DNA from: DATKAS01 sp963733765
GTDB lineage: Bacteria; Actinomycetota; Acidimicrobiia; Acidimicrobiales; DATKAS01
Length of the DNA: 64,000 bases
NCBI GenBank assembly: GCA_963733765.1
Contig: CAVTEI010000003.1
Coordinates: 372,001 to 436,000, forward strand
Reading direction: 5' to 3'
Both the position numbers and the translations under genes were made by a program. The notes beneath the pieces were generated by a model, which saw only the letters and a list, made by a program, of their open reading frames with translations, did not search any database and had not been told where the DNA came from. Each line of letters starts with the position of its first letter. Within the stretch, counting starts at the first letter, position 1. Positions 25,669-34,213 of this stretch are shown here, piece after piece.

Positions 25669-27798
25669 ATGGTCGAACGCATTGCCACTGCCTGTGCCCG
25701 CCACCGTGGGAGGACCGTCCTGGTCTGGGTGATCGGCGCGATCGCGCTCATCGCCGTCGCCGGTCGCCTCACGCCCAAGGAGATGGACGGCGAGCGCCTC
25801 GACGGCACCGACGCGCAGATCGCCTACGACTTGGTCGCCGCGCACCTGCCGCAGCACGACGACGAATCGGCCACCGTGGTCTTCCACTCCGATGCCGGCC
25901 TCCGGTCTGTGTCGGGCCAGGCGGCCATGCAGGACGTGCTCGCGGACATCGCCGTGCTGCCGCGCGTCACGACGATCGCGTCCCCGCTCGACGACGCGTC
26001 GCGTGTGTCCGAGGACGGCACGATTGCGTTCGCCACCGTCGAGTTCAGCCCCGGCGGTCCGCCGTACCTCGAAGACATCGCGGTGGAGATGCGCGAGGTC
26101 GCCGACACCGCGTCGATCGACGTTGCCTTCGGCGGGGAGATGTTCACCGAGGAGGAGATGCCGGCCACCGAGCTGCTCGGCCTGCTGGCCGCCGCGGTGA
26201 TCCTGCTGCTCGCGTTCGGGTCGGTCATCGCAATGGGGCTGCCGCTCGCGACCGCCATCGCGGGCATCCTCGTGTCGCTCACAACCGTTGGCATCTGGGC
26301 GACCGTCGTCGACACGCCCGACTTCACGGGTCAGGTCGCCGCAATGATCGGCATCGGTGTCGGCATCGACTACGCACTCTTGATCGTCACCCGGCACCGC
26401 GCGGCCCTGAACCGCGGCGCCACGGTGCCTGCGGCGATCAGCGAAGCCATGTCGACGGCCGGACGTGCCGTCGTGTTCGCCGGCATCACGGTGATGATCT
26501 CGCTGCTCGGCCTGCTGCTCGTCCGTCTCGACTTCCTGCGTGGTCTTGCCTTCGGCACGGCGACCGCTGTCGCTGTCGCAGTGCTCGCGGCGGTGACCCT
26601 GCTTCCCGCCCTGCTCGCGCTCGTCGGCACTCGCATCGACCGGCTGCACGTCGGTCCCCGCCGGCGACACGAAGGCCCGACACTGAGCGCGCGGTGGAGC
26701 CGTGCTGTGAGCCGCCGTCCGCTGCGGAGCGCACTGCTGGGCGGTGGGGTGCTCGTCGCCCTGGCTCTCCCCGCGGTGGGCATGCGTCTGGCCGTCGCCG
26801 ACGCGGGCAACGACCCCTCCGGCACAACCACGCGTGAGGCCTACGACCGGCTCGCCGACGGTTTCGGTGCCGGGGTGAACGGTCCCTTGTTCCTCGTCAT
26901 CGACACGCCGACCGACGAAGCCCGCGCCGCTGTGGCCACGATCGTCGACGACGTCGCCGCCACGCCTGGAGTCGCGTTCGTGGAAGCCGCGCAGTCGAGC
27001 CCCGACGGGGCCATTTCGACGTTCGCCGCCTTCCCGACGACCGCCCCTCAGTCCGAGGCCACCGAGCAGCTCGTCAAGGATCTCCGCGAGGAGCTGCCGG
27101 ACAACGTCCACATCGGCGGTGCCACAGCCATCAACATCGACTTCTCGAGCACACTCGCCGCTCGGCTGCCGTGGTTCATCGGCGGTGTGCTGGTGTTGAG
27201 CTTCGTGCTGCTGCTCTTCGTCTTCCGCAGCGTGCTCGTGCCGCTGAAGGCCGTGCTCATGAACTTGCTGTCGATCGGAGCTGCCTACGGCGTGATGGTG
27301 ATGATCTTCCAGTGGGGATGGCTGGGTTCGGTCTTCGGCGTGGACCAGGGCGCTCCGATCGAGCCGTGGGCGCCGATGATGCTCTTCGCGATCGTGTTCG
27401 GACTGTCGATGGACTACGAGGTCTTCCTTCTGTCGGCGATCCGAGAGGAGTACGACCGCACCGGTGACAACCGCACCGCCGTCATCGACGGCTTGGGGTC
27501 GACGGCAAGGGTGATCACGGCCGCGGCTGCGATCATGGTGTGCGTGTTCGGCAGCTTCGTCTTCGCCGACGTCCGTTCGCTCAAGCTCATCGGTCTCGGA
27601 CTCGCCGTCGCCGTGCTGATCGACGCGACGCTGGTCCGGATGGTCTTGGTGCCCGCGACGATGGAGCTGCTCGGCGAGCGCAACTGGTGGCTGCCGCGCT
27701 GGGCGAACCGAGTGCTGCCGCGGCTGCAGATCGAGCGGCCGGCGGCAAGCCCGGTGGACGAGCCCGAGTCCCGAGAGCTCGTCGAGGTGGGGCGCTGA
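25669..27798 (+). CDS. MMPL/RND-family transporter
   Basis: The 709-residue protein has the two-repeat RND layout: helix 1 (HRGRTVLVWVIGAIALIAVA), an outer loop, helices 2-6, then the same pattern again. Both repeats show the GxxxDY proton-relay motif (GVGIDYALLIVTRHR and GLSMDYEVFLLSAI). MMPL proteins export lipids, siderophores or drugs using the proton gradient. Its length fits the short actinobacterial exporters rather than MmpL3-type lipid exporters with a long tail. A two-component system follows at 2 bp and overlapping, so regulation by that pair is likely. Confidence 0.9.
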   Translation: MVERIATACARHRGRTVLVWVIGAIALIAVAGRLTPKEMDGERLDGTDAQIAYDLVAAHLPQHDDESATVVFHSDAGLRSVSGQAAMQDVLADIAVLPRVTTIASPLDDASRVSEDGTIAFATVEFSPGGPPYLEDIAVEMREVADTASIDVAFGGEMFTEEEMPATELLGLLAAAVILLLAFGSVIAMGLPLATAIAGILVSLTTVGIWATVVDTPDFTGQVAAMIGIGVGIDYALLIVTRHRAALNRGATVPAAISEAMSTAGRAVVFAGITVMISLLGLLLVRLDFLRGLAFGTATAVAVAVLAAVTLLPALLALVGTRIDRLHVGPRRRHEGPTLSARWSRAVSRRPLRSALLGGGVLVALALPAVGMRLAVADAGNDPSGTTTREAYDRLADGFGAGVNGPLFLVIDTPTDEARAAVATIVDDVAATPGVAFVEAAQSSPDGAISTFAAFPTTAPQSEATEQLVKDLREELPDNVHIGGATAINIDFSSTLAARLPWFIGGVLVLSFVLLLFVFRSVLVPLKAVLMNLLSIGAAYGVMVMIFQWGWLGSVFGVDQGAPIEPWAPMMLFAIVFGLSMDYEVFLLSAIREEYDRTGDNRTAVIDGLGSTARVITAAAAIMVCVFGSFVFADVRSLKLIGLGLAVAVLIDATLVRMVLVPATMELLGERNWWLPRWANRVLPRLQIERPAASPVDEPESRELVEVGR

Positions 27799-27800
27799 CC

Positions 27801-29063
27801 ATGGGTGCCCTCTTTCGTCCGCTGATCCAGGCTCGCACCTGGAAGCAGACGCTCCATCTCATCCTCGATCTCCCGCTCGGGATCGCCTGGTTCACGGTCA
27901 TCGTGACCGGCTTCTCTCTCGGGCTCGGCCTCATCCCGCTGATGTTCCTCGGAGTGGTCGTCGCGTTCGCCACGTTGCAGTTCGTCCGCGTGGTCTCCGC
28001 GATCGAGCGAGCGCGCGCCGGAGCACTTCTCGACGCGGAGATCGCGAACCCCTTCGTACCGCTCTCCGACATCGACGGCTGGTGGGCTCGACTCAAAGCA
28101 GTACTCACGGACGCGGCCCTGTGGAAAGGCGTCGTCTACTGCATCGTCATGCTGCCGATCGGCATCTTCACCTTCACGATGGCCATCACGCTGTGGTCGA
28201 TCGCCTTCGGCGGCATCACCTTCCCCTTCTGGGGGTGGAACGACAACTGGGTCGGCGATGACGGCGGCCCCAGCGGGTGGGGCCGCGCCGGCATCCTCGC
28301 CGGGTCGTTCGCTGTCGGCGTCCTGTTCCTCATCATCACGCCGTGGGTCGTGCGCGGTCTGGCAGCGATGTGCCGCGGACTCATTCGGGGCTTGCTCGGC
28401 GCCGACCCGAACGCCCAGCTTCGCCAGCGGGTGACGCAGCTCGAGGTCAGCAAGAGCGCATCGCTCGACGTCGCGATGGCCGAGCGCACGCGCATCGAAC
28501 GCGACCTCCACGATGGAGTCCAGCCTCGGCTCGTCGTCGCGGCGATGGACTTGGGGCTCGCCCGCGAGCGCATCGAGTCGGGGGGCGACACGGCGGAAGT
28601 CTCCGCGCTCATCGACCGGGCGCAGGGCGAGACGAAGCAGGCCATCGCCGAGCTGCGCGAGCTCGTGCGGGGCATCCAACCCGCCGTGCTCACCGATCGA
28701 GGCCTCGACGCCGCGCTGTCATCGCTGGCTGCCCGCTGCCCCGTGCCCGTCACCGTCCACGTGAACCTCGACGAGCGGCCGCCCGCGCAGGTCGAGTCCG
28801 CGGCCTACTTCATCGTGGCGGAGGCGCTCAACAACGTGGCGAAGCACAGCGAAGCCCGGCACGCGCGGGTGAGCGTGGGCCGCGACGACCGCACGCTGCG
28901 CGTCGAGATCAGTGACGACGGCGTCGGCGGCGCGCGCATCGAGCCGGGAGGCGGCCTCAGTGGCCTCGGCGACCGCGTGCGTGCAATCGAAGGGGAGATC
29001 CGCATCGCCAGTCCCGTCGGCGGTCCGACCACGATCCTGGCTGAGCTGCCGTGCGGGTCGTAG
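27801..29063 (+). CDS. NarL-type sensor histidine kinase
   Basis: The 420-residue protein has four to five membrane helices in a DUF1707/sensor-like region (about 15-195), then the HisKA_3 dimerisation helix RTRIERDLHDGVQPRLV with phospho-acceptor His, and an HATPase domain (ALNNVAKHSEARHARV, DDGVGGARIEPGGGLSGLGDRV). The membrane part has a tryptophan-rich loop (FWGWNDNWVGDD) that may sense membrane stress. It starts 2 bp after the MMPL gene and overlaps the response-regulator gene by 13 nt. Confidence 0.9.
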   Translation: MGALFRPLIQARTWKQTLHLILDLPLGIAWFTVIVTGFSLGLGLIPLMFLGVVVAFATLQFVRVVSAIERARAGALLDAEIANPFVPLSDIDGWWARLKAVLTDAALWKGVVYCIVMLPIGIFTFTMAITLWSIAFGGITFPFWGWNDNWVGDDGGPSGWGRAGILAGSFAVGVLFLIITPWVVRGLAAMCRGLIRGLLGADPNAQLRQRVTQLEVSKSASLDVAMAERTRIERDLHDGVQPRLVVAAMDLGLARERIESGGDTAEVSALIDRAQGETKQAIAELRELVRGIQPAVLTDRGLDAALSSLAARCPVPVTVHVNLDERPPAQVESAAYFIVAEALNNVAKHSEARHARVSVGRDDRTLRVEISDDGVGGARIEPGGGLSGLGDRVRAIEGEIRIASPVGGPTTILAELPCGS

Positions 29064-29695
29064 TCCTCGAGGACACCGTCCTCTTGCAGGAGGGGCTCGT
29101 GCGCCTGCTCGGCGGATACGGCCACGAGACCGTCGCGCAACTCGTCACGGCCGACGGGCTCATCGAAGCGGTCGAAGAACACGAGCCCGACCTCGTGATC
29201 GCCGACGTCCGGCTGCCACCGACGTTCACCGACGAGGGCATCCAAGCCGCGGTCGCGCTGCGGGCGATACGTCCGAGCCAGCCGATCCTGATCCTGTCGC
29301 AGTACGTCGAGGAGCGATACGCAAGTGAGCTGCTCGGCGGCGACGCGTCAGGCCTCGGCTATCTCCTCAAGGAGCGCGTGGCCGACGTAAAGGACTTCAT
29401 CGACGCGTGCACCCGCGTGGCCGAAGGAGGCACGGTGCTCGATCCGGAGGTGGTGGCCCAGCTGTTGGCGCGCCGCCGCCGCGAACCACTCGACATGCTC
29501 ACCGCGCGCGAACGCGAGGTGCTCTCGCTCATGGCCGAGGGACGGTCGAACGTCGGGATCGCGCGCAAGCTCGTGATCTCCGAGGGAGCAGTCGAGAAGC
29601 ACATCTCATCGGTGTTCGCGAAGCTGGGCCTGACGGCGACCGTGACCGAGCACCGTCGTGTGCTCGCCGTGCTCGAGCACCTCCGCGCGACATGA
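29051..29695 (+). CDS. NarL/LuxR-family response regulator
   Basis: The 214-residue protein has a receiver domain (VVVLEDTVLLQEGL, phospho-acceptor Asp in VIADVRLPP, LILSQYVEE, GYLLKERV) and a C-terminal LuxR helix-turn-helix (LTAREREVLSLMAEGRSNVG, VEKHISSVFAKLGL). The GTG start lies inside the kinase gene, giving translational coupling. It probably controls the upstream MMPL transporter. A second acidic residue pair (ED) for Mg is present. Confidence 0.92.
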   Translation: MRVVVLEDTVLLQEGLVRLLGGYGHETVAQLVTADGLIEAVEEHEPDLVIADVRLPPTFTDEGIQAAVALRAIRPSQPILILSQYVEERYASELLGGDASGLGYLLKERVADVKDFIDACTRVAEGGTVLDPEVVAQLLARRRREPLDMLTAREREVLSLMAEGRSNVGIARKLVISEGAVEKHISSVFAKLGLTATVTEHRRVLAVLEHLRAT

Positions 29696-29737
29696 CGACG
29701 ATGACGACAAGTCGGACGACCGTGCCGATGTGGCCGA

Positions 29738-29743
29738 TAGCGT
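29738..29743 (+). promoter_or_regulatory. -10 box of the sigma factor gene
   Basis: TAGCGT ends 6 nt before GTG 29750, predicting a leaderless transcript. No SigR-type GGAAT/GTT promoter was found here. Confidence 0.55.
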
Positions 29744-29749
29744 GGGCTC

Positions 29750-30382
29750 GTGGCTGACCAGGCGCGGTTCGCGGAGCAGGCGATGGAGTACATGCCGTCG
29801 CTGTACTCGGGCGCGCTGCGCATGACCCGCAACCCGGCCGACGCCGAGGATCTCGTGCAGGAGACCTACCTCAAGGCCTATCGCGCGTTCAGCAGCTTCG
29901 AAGAGGGAACGAACCTCAAGGCGTGGCTGTTCCGCATCCTCACGAACACCTTCATCAACTCGTATCGAGCCAAGCAGCGCCGTCCCGGAGAGAGCGACCT
30001 CGACGACGTCGAGGATCTGTACATGTACCGGCGGCTCGGCGGCCTGGAGGCCGCTCTGGCCGGTCGAAGCGCAGAGGACGAGCTGCTCGAGCGGTTCACC
30101 GACACGGAGGTGAAGGAGGCGCTCGAGGACCTGCCGGAGCAGTTTCGGGTGGCCGTGCTCCTCGCCGACGTCGAGGGCTTCTCCTACAAGGAGATCGCTG
30201 AGATCCTCGATATCCCGATTGGCACCGTGATGAGTCGCCTCCACCGGGGAAGAAAAGGGTTGGAGCGTCGGTTGTTCGGGTTCGCCACCGAGCACAACCT
30301 GCTGCCCAACGCGAGCGGCGAGGGCGGCTCGGACCGACCGACAGACCAATCGACAGACGAGGCCGAACCGATCCATGGGTGA
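29750..30382 (+). CDS. sigR: ECF sigma factor, SigR/SigH type
   Basis: The 210-residue protein has region 2 (RNPADAEDLVQETYLKAYRAF, NLKAWLFRILTNTFINSYR) and region 4 (LPEQFRVAVLLADVEGFSYKEIAEIL, IGTVMSRLHRGRKGLERRL), with the insert EDLYMYRRLG typical of the redox-responsive SigR/SigH group. It directs transcription of thiol-redox and proteostasis genes in actinobacteria. The adjacent anti-sigma gene overlaps by 8 nt and carries the matching zinc/thiol motif, which supports the group assignment. clpC in this window could be a target, as it is in some relatives. Confidence 0.9.
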   Translation: MADQARFAEQAMEYMPSLYSGALRMTRNPADAEDLVQETYLKAYRAFSSFEEGTNLKAWLFRILTNTFINSYRAKQRRPGESDLDDVEDLYMYRRLGGLEAALAGRSAEDELLERFTDTEVKEALEDLPEQFRVAVLLADVEGFSYKEIAEILDIPIGTVMSRLHRGRKGLERRLFGFATEHNLLPNASGEGGSDRPTDQSTDEAEPIHG

Positions 30383-30635
30383 CTGCGACGACGTCCTGCG
30401 CGAGGTGTACACGTACCTCGACGGCGAGAACGAGGGCGAGCTACGCGAGCACATCGAGCGCCATCTCGACGGTTGCATGGATTGCCTCGAGGTCTTCGAC
30501 TTCGAGGCCGAGCTCCGCCAGGTCATTGCTCGCAAGTGCAAGGACCCGGTCCCCGACTCACTGCGCGCCAAGGTGTTGGAGTGCCTCGAGGGCGAGCAGA
30601 CGAACACACCGTCCGCCGGTCCGCTGCCCGACTGA
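30375..30635 (+). CDS. rsrA: RsrA-type zinc anti-sigma factor
   Basis: This 86-residue protein carries the ZAS motif HLDGCMDC (His30, Cys34, Cys37), plus Cys4 near the N-terminus and Cys55 (ARKCKDP). In RsrA such residues bind zinc and form a disulphide under oxidative stress, releasing the sigma factor. It binds SigR in the cytosol and has no membrane helix. The start overlaps the sigR 3' end, ensuring balanced synthesis. Confidence 0.9.
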   Translation: MGDCDDVLREVYTYLDGENEGELREHIERHLDGCMDCLEVFDFEAELRQVIARKCKDPVPDSLRAKVLECLEGEQTNTPSAGPLPD

Positions 30636-30700
30636 CCAGCGCACGGACCAGCAGAACGTCCGGCACGCACCACGATCGTCGGGCTCGCGATCTCTGCCGA

Positions 30701-30706
30701 TACCAT
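30701..30706 (+). promoter_or_regulatory. -10 box of the 46-residue membrane protein gene
   Basis: TACCAT ends 7 nt before ATG 30714. It overlaps the ATG at 30705, which argues that the later ATG is the true start. Confidence 0.5.
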
Positions 30707-30713
30707 GCTCGCC

Positions 30714-30854
30714 ATGCTCCTCGCCGCTGAGGTCTGGCACTACTGGCTCGCGGTCTTCCTCTCGATCGGCTGCGTGCTCACGCTGCTCGCGCTCCTGGTG
30801 GGGTACCTCCACAAGGTCGAGTCGCCTCGATTCCCGAAACGGCAGCTGAGGTAA
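30714..30854 (+). CDS. 46-residue single-pass membrane protein
   Basis: The short reading frame MLLAAEVWHYWLAVFLSIGC...FPKRQLR has an N-terminal helix (about 8-31) and a basic C-terminus (KVESPRFPKR), the layout of a one-pass membrane peptide. An in-frame ATG at 30705 would add three residues but falls within the predicted -10 box. It lies between rsrA and the DUF2342 gene with 4 bp before the latter. I recall similar tiny proteins at this position in related genomes, without a known function. Confidence 0.65.
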   Translation: MLLAAEVWHYWLAVFLSIGCVLTLLALLVGYLHKVESPRFPKRQLR

Positions 30855-30858
30855 CGAC

Positions 30859-31923
30859 GTGGCCAATCTGGTCGACTGGTCACTGGCTGAGCGCATCGCC
30901 ACTCGCCTGGCCCGGCGCCAGGACCCGTTCGCGGGTTCGTACCACTACGCGTCGCTGCAACCCGACTTCGCGGAGCTGACGGCCGAGGCCGAGGAGCTCG
31001 TCGCCGAGTGCACGGGTCTGCGCTCGCAGGCCGGGCCGGCGCGAGCGCGGGTCACTGATCGCGCCGGATGGGTGCAGGCGAACATCGCGTCGTTCCAGCG
31101 ACTGATCCGCCCGATCATGGATCGGCTCGAAGAGCGGATGCCCGAACGTGGCGCGCCGCCGCTCGCTTCGAAGGTGGCAGGCGTCGAGGTCGGGACATTG
31201 CTCGGGTGGATGTCGGCCCGCGTGCTCGGCCAATACGACCTGCTCGTCGTCGAAGACAACCCGGCCGACCAAGACCTCGTCTACTACGTCGGTCCGAACG
31301 TGCTCGCGCTCGAGAAGCGATTCGCGTTCCCGCCTCGCGAGTTCCGGCTGTGGCTCGCACTCCACGAAGTCACCCACCGCGCACAGTTCACCGGCGTCCC
31401 GTGGATGCGGAGCTACTACTTGTCGCTGGTCGAGGAGACCCTGCGATCGGTCGACCCCGATCCCAAGCGGTTCGTCGACGCAATCCGCAAGGCCGCCGCA
31501 GGCACGCGAGCGGGTCAGAACCCGCTCGACGACGGCGGCGTGGTGGCGCTGCTGGCCACACCCGAACAGCGCGCCATGCTCGACAAGATCGGCGGGCTGA
31601 TGAGCCTGCTCGAGGGCCACGGCGACGTCACCATGGATCGCGCCGGTGCTGATCGCATCCCGAGCGCCGGCCGCTTCAGCCGCGTGCTGCGCGAGCGGCG
31701 GCGACACGCGAGCCCGATGGCGAAGATGGTGCAACGGCTCATCGGCCTCGAAGCGAAAATGGCGCAGTACGAGCAGGGCGAGAAGTTCATCGCCGCTGTC
31801 GAACGCGCCGGCGGGCCGAGCCTGCTGGAACGTGCGTGGGAAGGCCCCGAGAACCTGCCGTCGCTCGCCGAGATCCGCGACCCTGGCGCGTGGATCGGGC
31901 GGATGCGCATTGCCGTGGCCTGA
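30859..31923 (+). CDS. DUF2342 zinc-dependent metallopeptidase-like protein
   Basis: The 354-residue protein matches the actinobacterial DUF2342 family (also annotated as coenzyme F420 biosynthesis-associated): NIASFQRLIRPIMDRLEER, GTLLGWMSARVLGQYDLLV, the gluzincin-like LHEVTHRAQFTGV with HExxH, and GLMSLLEGHGDVTMD supplying the third ligand region. In relatives it also precedes tilS and hpt. The start is GTG. The physiological substrate is unknown. Its end overlaps the start region of tilS. Confidence 0.9.
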   Translation: MANLVDWSLAERIATRLARRQDPFAGSYHYASLQPDFAELTAEAEELVAECTGLRSQAGPARARVTDRAGWVQANIASFQRLIRPIMDRLEERMPERGAPPLASKVAGVEVGTLLGWMSARVLGQYDLLVVEDNPADQDLVYYVGPNVLALEKRFAFPPREFRLWLALHEVTHRAQFTGVPWMRSYYLSLVEETLRSVDPDPKRFVDAIRKAAAGTRAGQNPLDDGGVVALLATPEQRAMLDKIGGLMSLLEGHGDVTMDRAGADRIPSAGRFSRVLRERRRHASPMAKMVQRLIGLEAKMAQYEQGEKFIAAVERAGGPSLLERAWEGPENLPSLAEIRDPGAWIGRMRIAVA

Positions 31924-32776
31924 CCTGCTGACGCGCTGCACCTTCCCCCCGCCGGGGACGGCGGTCACGTGCGCGGTGTCGGGCGGCGCTGACTCCCTCG
32001 CACTGCTCGTCCTCGCCGTGGAATCCGGCTGTGAGGTCACCGCTGTTCACGTCGACCACGGCCTCCGGCCGGGCTCGGCCGAGGACAGCGTGGTGGTCGC
32101 AGACGTCGCCGCGAAGTGGGGAGCGAGATTCCAGACCGTCCGGGTGCAGGTGCCACGCGGCCCCAACCTCGAGGCTCGCGCTCGGACCGCTCGGTACCAA
32201 GCGCTCCCCGCCGATGTGCTCACCGGGCACACCGCCGACGACCAGGCCGAGACGATGCTCCTCAACCTGCTGCGAGGCGCCGGGATCGACGGGCTGGCGG
32301 CCATGCGGCGGGACCGACGGCCGCTCCTCTCACTGCGGCGGGCCGACACGCACGAGCTGTGTGCTCAGCTCGGACTCGAGCCCATCGACGACGAGACGAA
32401 CGCTGATCGTCGCTTCCGGCGCAACCGCATCCGACACGACCTGCTCCCGGTGCTCGACGCGATTGCCGAGCGCGACGTCGCCGACCTCCTCAGCCGCCAG
32501 GCGGATCTGCTGCGCGACGAGGCCGACCTCCTCGACGCGCTCGCGCGCGCGGTCGATCCGACCGACGCCCGCGTCCTCGCCGTCGCGCCGGTCGCGCTCG
32601 GGAGACGCGCGGTCCGCCTGTGGCTGGGCGGAGAGCATCCGCCCGACGCGGCAACCGTCGAACGCGTGCTGGCTGTCGCGCGGGGCGAGGCCGTCGCGAC
32701 CGAGATCGGCAAAGGTCGCCGCGTCGTCCGGCACAAGCAGCGCCTGGCGATCGAGCCGGGAAGGGCAGCGCGGTAG
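31910..32776 (+). CDS. tilS: tRNA(Ile)-lysidine synthase
   Basis: The protein (288 residues if the TTG at 31910 is used) has the PP-loop ATPase motif AVSGGADSLALLV, HVDHGLRPGSAEDS, GHTADDQAETMLLNLLRGAG and DDETNADRRFRRNRIRHDLLP, all specific to TilS. It modifies the wobble C34 of the AUA-reading tRNA to lysidine. The first 10-15 residues are ambiguous: no ATG or GTG precedes the fold, and CTG 31925 is another candidate. It is short at the C-terminus compared with E. coli TilS, as is usual in actinobacteria. Confidence 0.9.
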   Translation: MPWPDLLTRCTFPPPGTAVTCAVSGGADSLALLVLAVESGCEVTAVHVDHGLRPGSAEDSVVVADVAAKWGARFQTVRVQVPRGPNLEARARTARYQALPADVLTGHTADDQAETMLLNLLRGAGIDGLAAMRRDRRPLLSLRRADTHELCAQLGLEPIDDETNADRRFRRNRIRHDLLPVLDAIAERDVADLLSRQADLLRDEADLLDALARAVDPTDARVLAVAPVALGRRAVRLWLGGEHPPDAATVERVLAVARGEAVATEIGKGRRVVRHKQRLAIEPGRAAR

Positions 32777-32787
32777 AGGGCAGGCAG

Positions 32788-32793
32788 TAGGGT
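32788..32793 (+). promoter_or_regulatory. -10 box of hpt
   Basis: TAGGGT ends 8 nt before GTG 32802, consistent with a leaderless or near-leaderless transcript. Confidence 0.5.
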
Positions 32794-32801
32794 CCCGCCC
32801 G

Positions 32802-33344
32802 GTGCACGCCGGCAACCCCGATTTGGGCGAGATCCTGGTGTCCGAGCAGGACCTCGCACAGCGGGTCGCCGAGCTCGGGGCGCAGATCACCGCCGACTAC
32901 CGCGGACGGGACCCGCTCCTTGTCGGCATCCTCAAGGGCGCGTTCGTGTTCATGAGCGACCTGGCCCGAGCGATCTCGATCCCGGTCGAGTTCGACTTCA
33001 TGGCGGTCTCGTCCTACGGCAGCTCGACTCGCACCAGCGGCGTCGTGCGCATCGTGAAGGACCTCGACCTCGACCTCGCCGGCCGCCACGTCCTGCTCGT
33101 CGAAGACATCGTCGACAGCGGCCTCACTCTCAGCTACCTGCGCAAGAACCTTCTGTCGCGTAACCCCGCCAGCCTGGGAGTTTGTGCCCTGCTGGTCCGC
33201 GACGAGCTCGTCATCGACGAGTCCGACCTCACCTACGTGGGCTTCCGGATCCCCCCTCAGTGGGTCGTCGGCTACGGGCTCGACGCCGGCGAGCGCTACC
33301 GCAACCTCCGCGAGGTGCGGTCGTTCACCGGCGCGACGGGCTGA
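32802..33344 (+). CDS. hpt: Hypoxanthine phosphoribosyltransferase
   Basis: The 180-residue protein has the type I phosphoribosyltransferase PRPP motif VLLVEDIVDSGLTL, the pyrophosphate loop LKGAFVFMSDLAR, the flexible-loop region SSYGSSTRTSG, and the purine-binding tail FRIPPQWVVGYGLDAGERYRN. It salvages hypoxanthine and guanine with PRPP. Its usual neighbours ftsH and folE are absent; folP follows after 23 bp. Confidence 0.93.
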   Translation: MHAGNPDLGEILVSEQDLAQRVAELGAQITADYRGRDPLLVGILKGAFVFMSDLARAISIPVEFDFMAVSSYGSSTRTSGVVRIVKDLDLDLAGRHVLLVEDIVDSGLTLSYLRKNLLSRNPASLGVCALLVRDELVIDESDLTYVGFRIPPQWVVGYGLDAGERYRNLREVRSFTGATG

Positions 33345-33354
33345 GCGGCACAAC

Positions 33355-33360
33355 TACGCT
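33355..33360 (+). promoter_or_regulatory. -10 box of folP
   Basis: TACGCT ends 7 nt before GTG 33368, consistent with a leaderless transcript opening the folate gene run. Confidence 0.5.
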
Positions 33361-33367
33361 GGTCACC

Positions 33368-34213
33368 GTGTCGCCGCAGGTGATGGGGGTGCTGAACGTC
33401 ACCCCCGATTCCTTCTCGGACGGCGGCCTCCACCTCGATCCTGACCAGGCGATCGCCCGCGGCCTCGAGATGATCGGAGAGGGTGCCGACATCGTCGACG
33501 TCGGCGGGGAGTCCACCCGGCCGGGCGCGGAACCCGTTGCCGAGCCCGACGAGCTCGCTCGGGTCGTGCACGTCGTCGGCGCCTTGTCCCCGCACGTCCG
33601 GGTCTCCATCGACACCACGAAACGCGCCGTGGCCGAGGCGGCGGTCGAGGCCGGGGCCACGATCATCAACGACGTCTCGGCGGCGCTCTGGCCGGCGGCC
33701 GCCGAGGCCGGGGTGGGCTGGATCGCCACGCATTGGTACGGCAGCGGTGCCACCGAGGTCGGCGAGCTCGGCGATGTGGTCGCCGACGTGCGCTCCATGC
33801 TGGTCGAGCGCGCCGCGATCGCCCGCGAGGCCGGGGTCGACGAGGTCTGGATCGACCCAGGCATCGGCTTCGGCAAGTCGCTCGAGCAGAACATGGCGCT
33901 CGTGGCTCGCATCGACGAGCTCGTGGCGACGGGGCTGCCCGTGGCTGTCGGCGTCAGTCGGAAGGGCACCCTCGGCGCCCTGCTCGCCGCGTCCGATGCG
34001 CTCGTCGCCGAACCGGCACTGCCCGGGATGGCCGCTCCCTCGCCACTCGACATCGCGAGCTTCGACGAGCAGGTGCCCCTCGCCGACCGCATCGAGGCTT
34101 CTCTCACGATGGCGACGTACGTGCTGATGCAGGGAGCCGCGCTCGTCCGAGTCCACGACGTCCGGGCGACGGCCCACGCGGTGACGCTCGTGTCCGGAGC
34201 GGTGGCGGCATGA
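33368..34213 (+). CDS. folP: Dihydropteroate synthase
   Basis: The 281-residue TIM-barrel protein shows MGVLNVTPDSFSDGG, DVGGESTRPGAEPV, VSIDTTKRAVAEAA, ATIINDVSAAL and IDPGIGFGKSLEQN, the pterin- and pABA-binding signatures. SRKG in VGVSRKGTLG supplies the pterin phosphate site. It joins dihydropterin diphosphate to pABA. GTG 33368 is supported by the TACGCT box; internal GTG/ATG at 33380/33383 would cut close to the first strand. Its stop overlaps the next ATG. Confidence 0.93.
   Translation: MSPQVMGVLNVTPDSFSDGGLHLDPDQAIARGLEMIGEGADIVDVGGESTRPGAEPVAEPDELARVVHVVGALSPHVRVSIDTTKRAVAEAAVEAGATIINDVSAALWPAAAEAGVGWIATHWYGSGATEVGELGDVVADVRSMLVERAAIAREAGVDEVWIDPGIGFGKSLEQNMALVARIDELVATGLPVAVGVSRKGTLGALLAASDALVAEPALPGMAAPSPLDIASFDEQVPLADRIEASLTMATYVLMQGAALVRVHDVRATAHAVTLVSGAVAA

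Noticed and set aside
25600..27111. 503-residue open frame antisense to the MMPL gene
   Set aside because: Charged low-complexity translation typical of a high-GC antisense frame; the MMPL frame carries both GxxxDY motifs.
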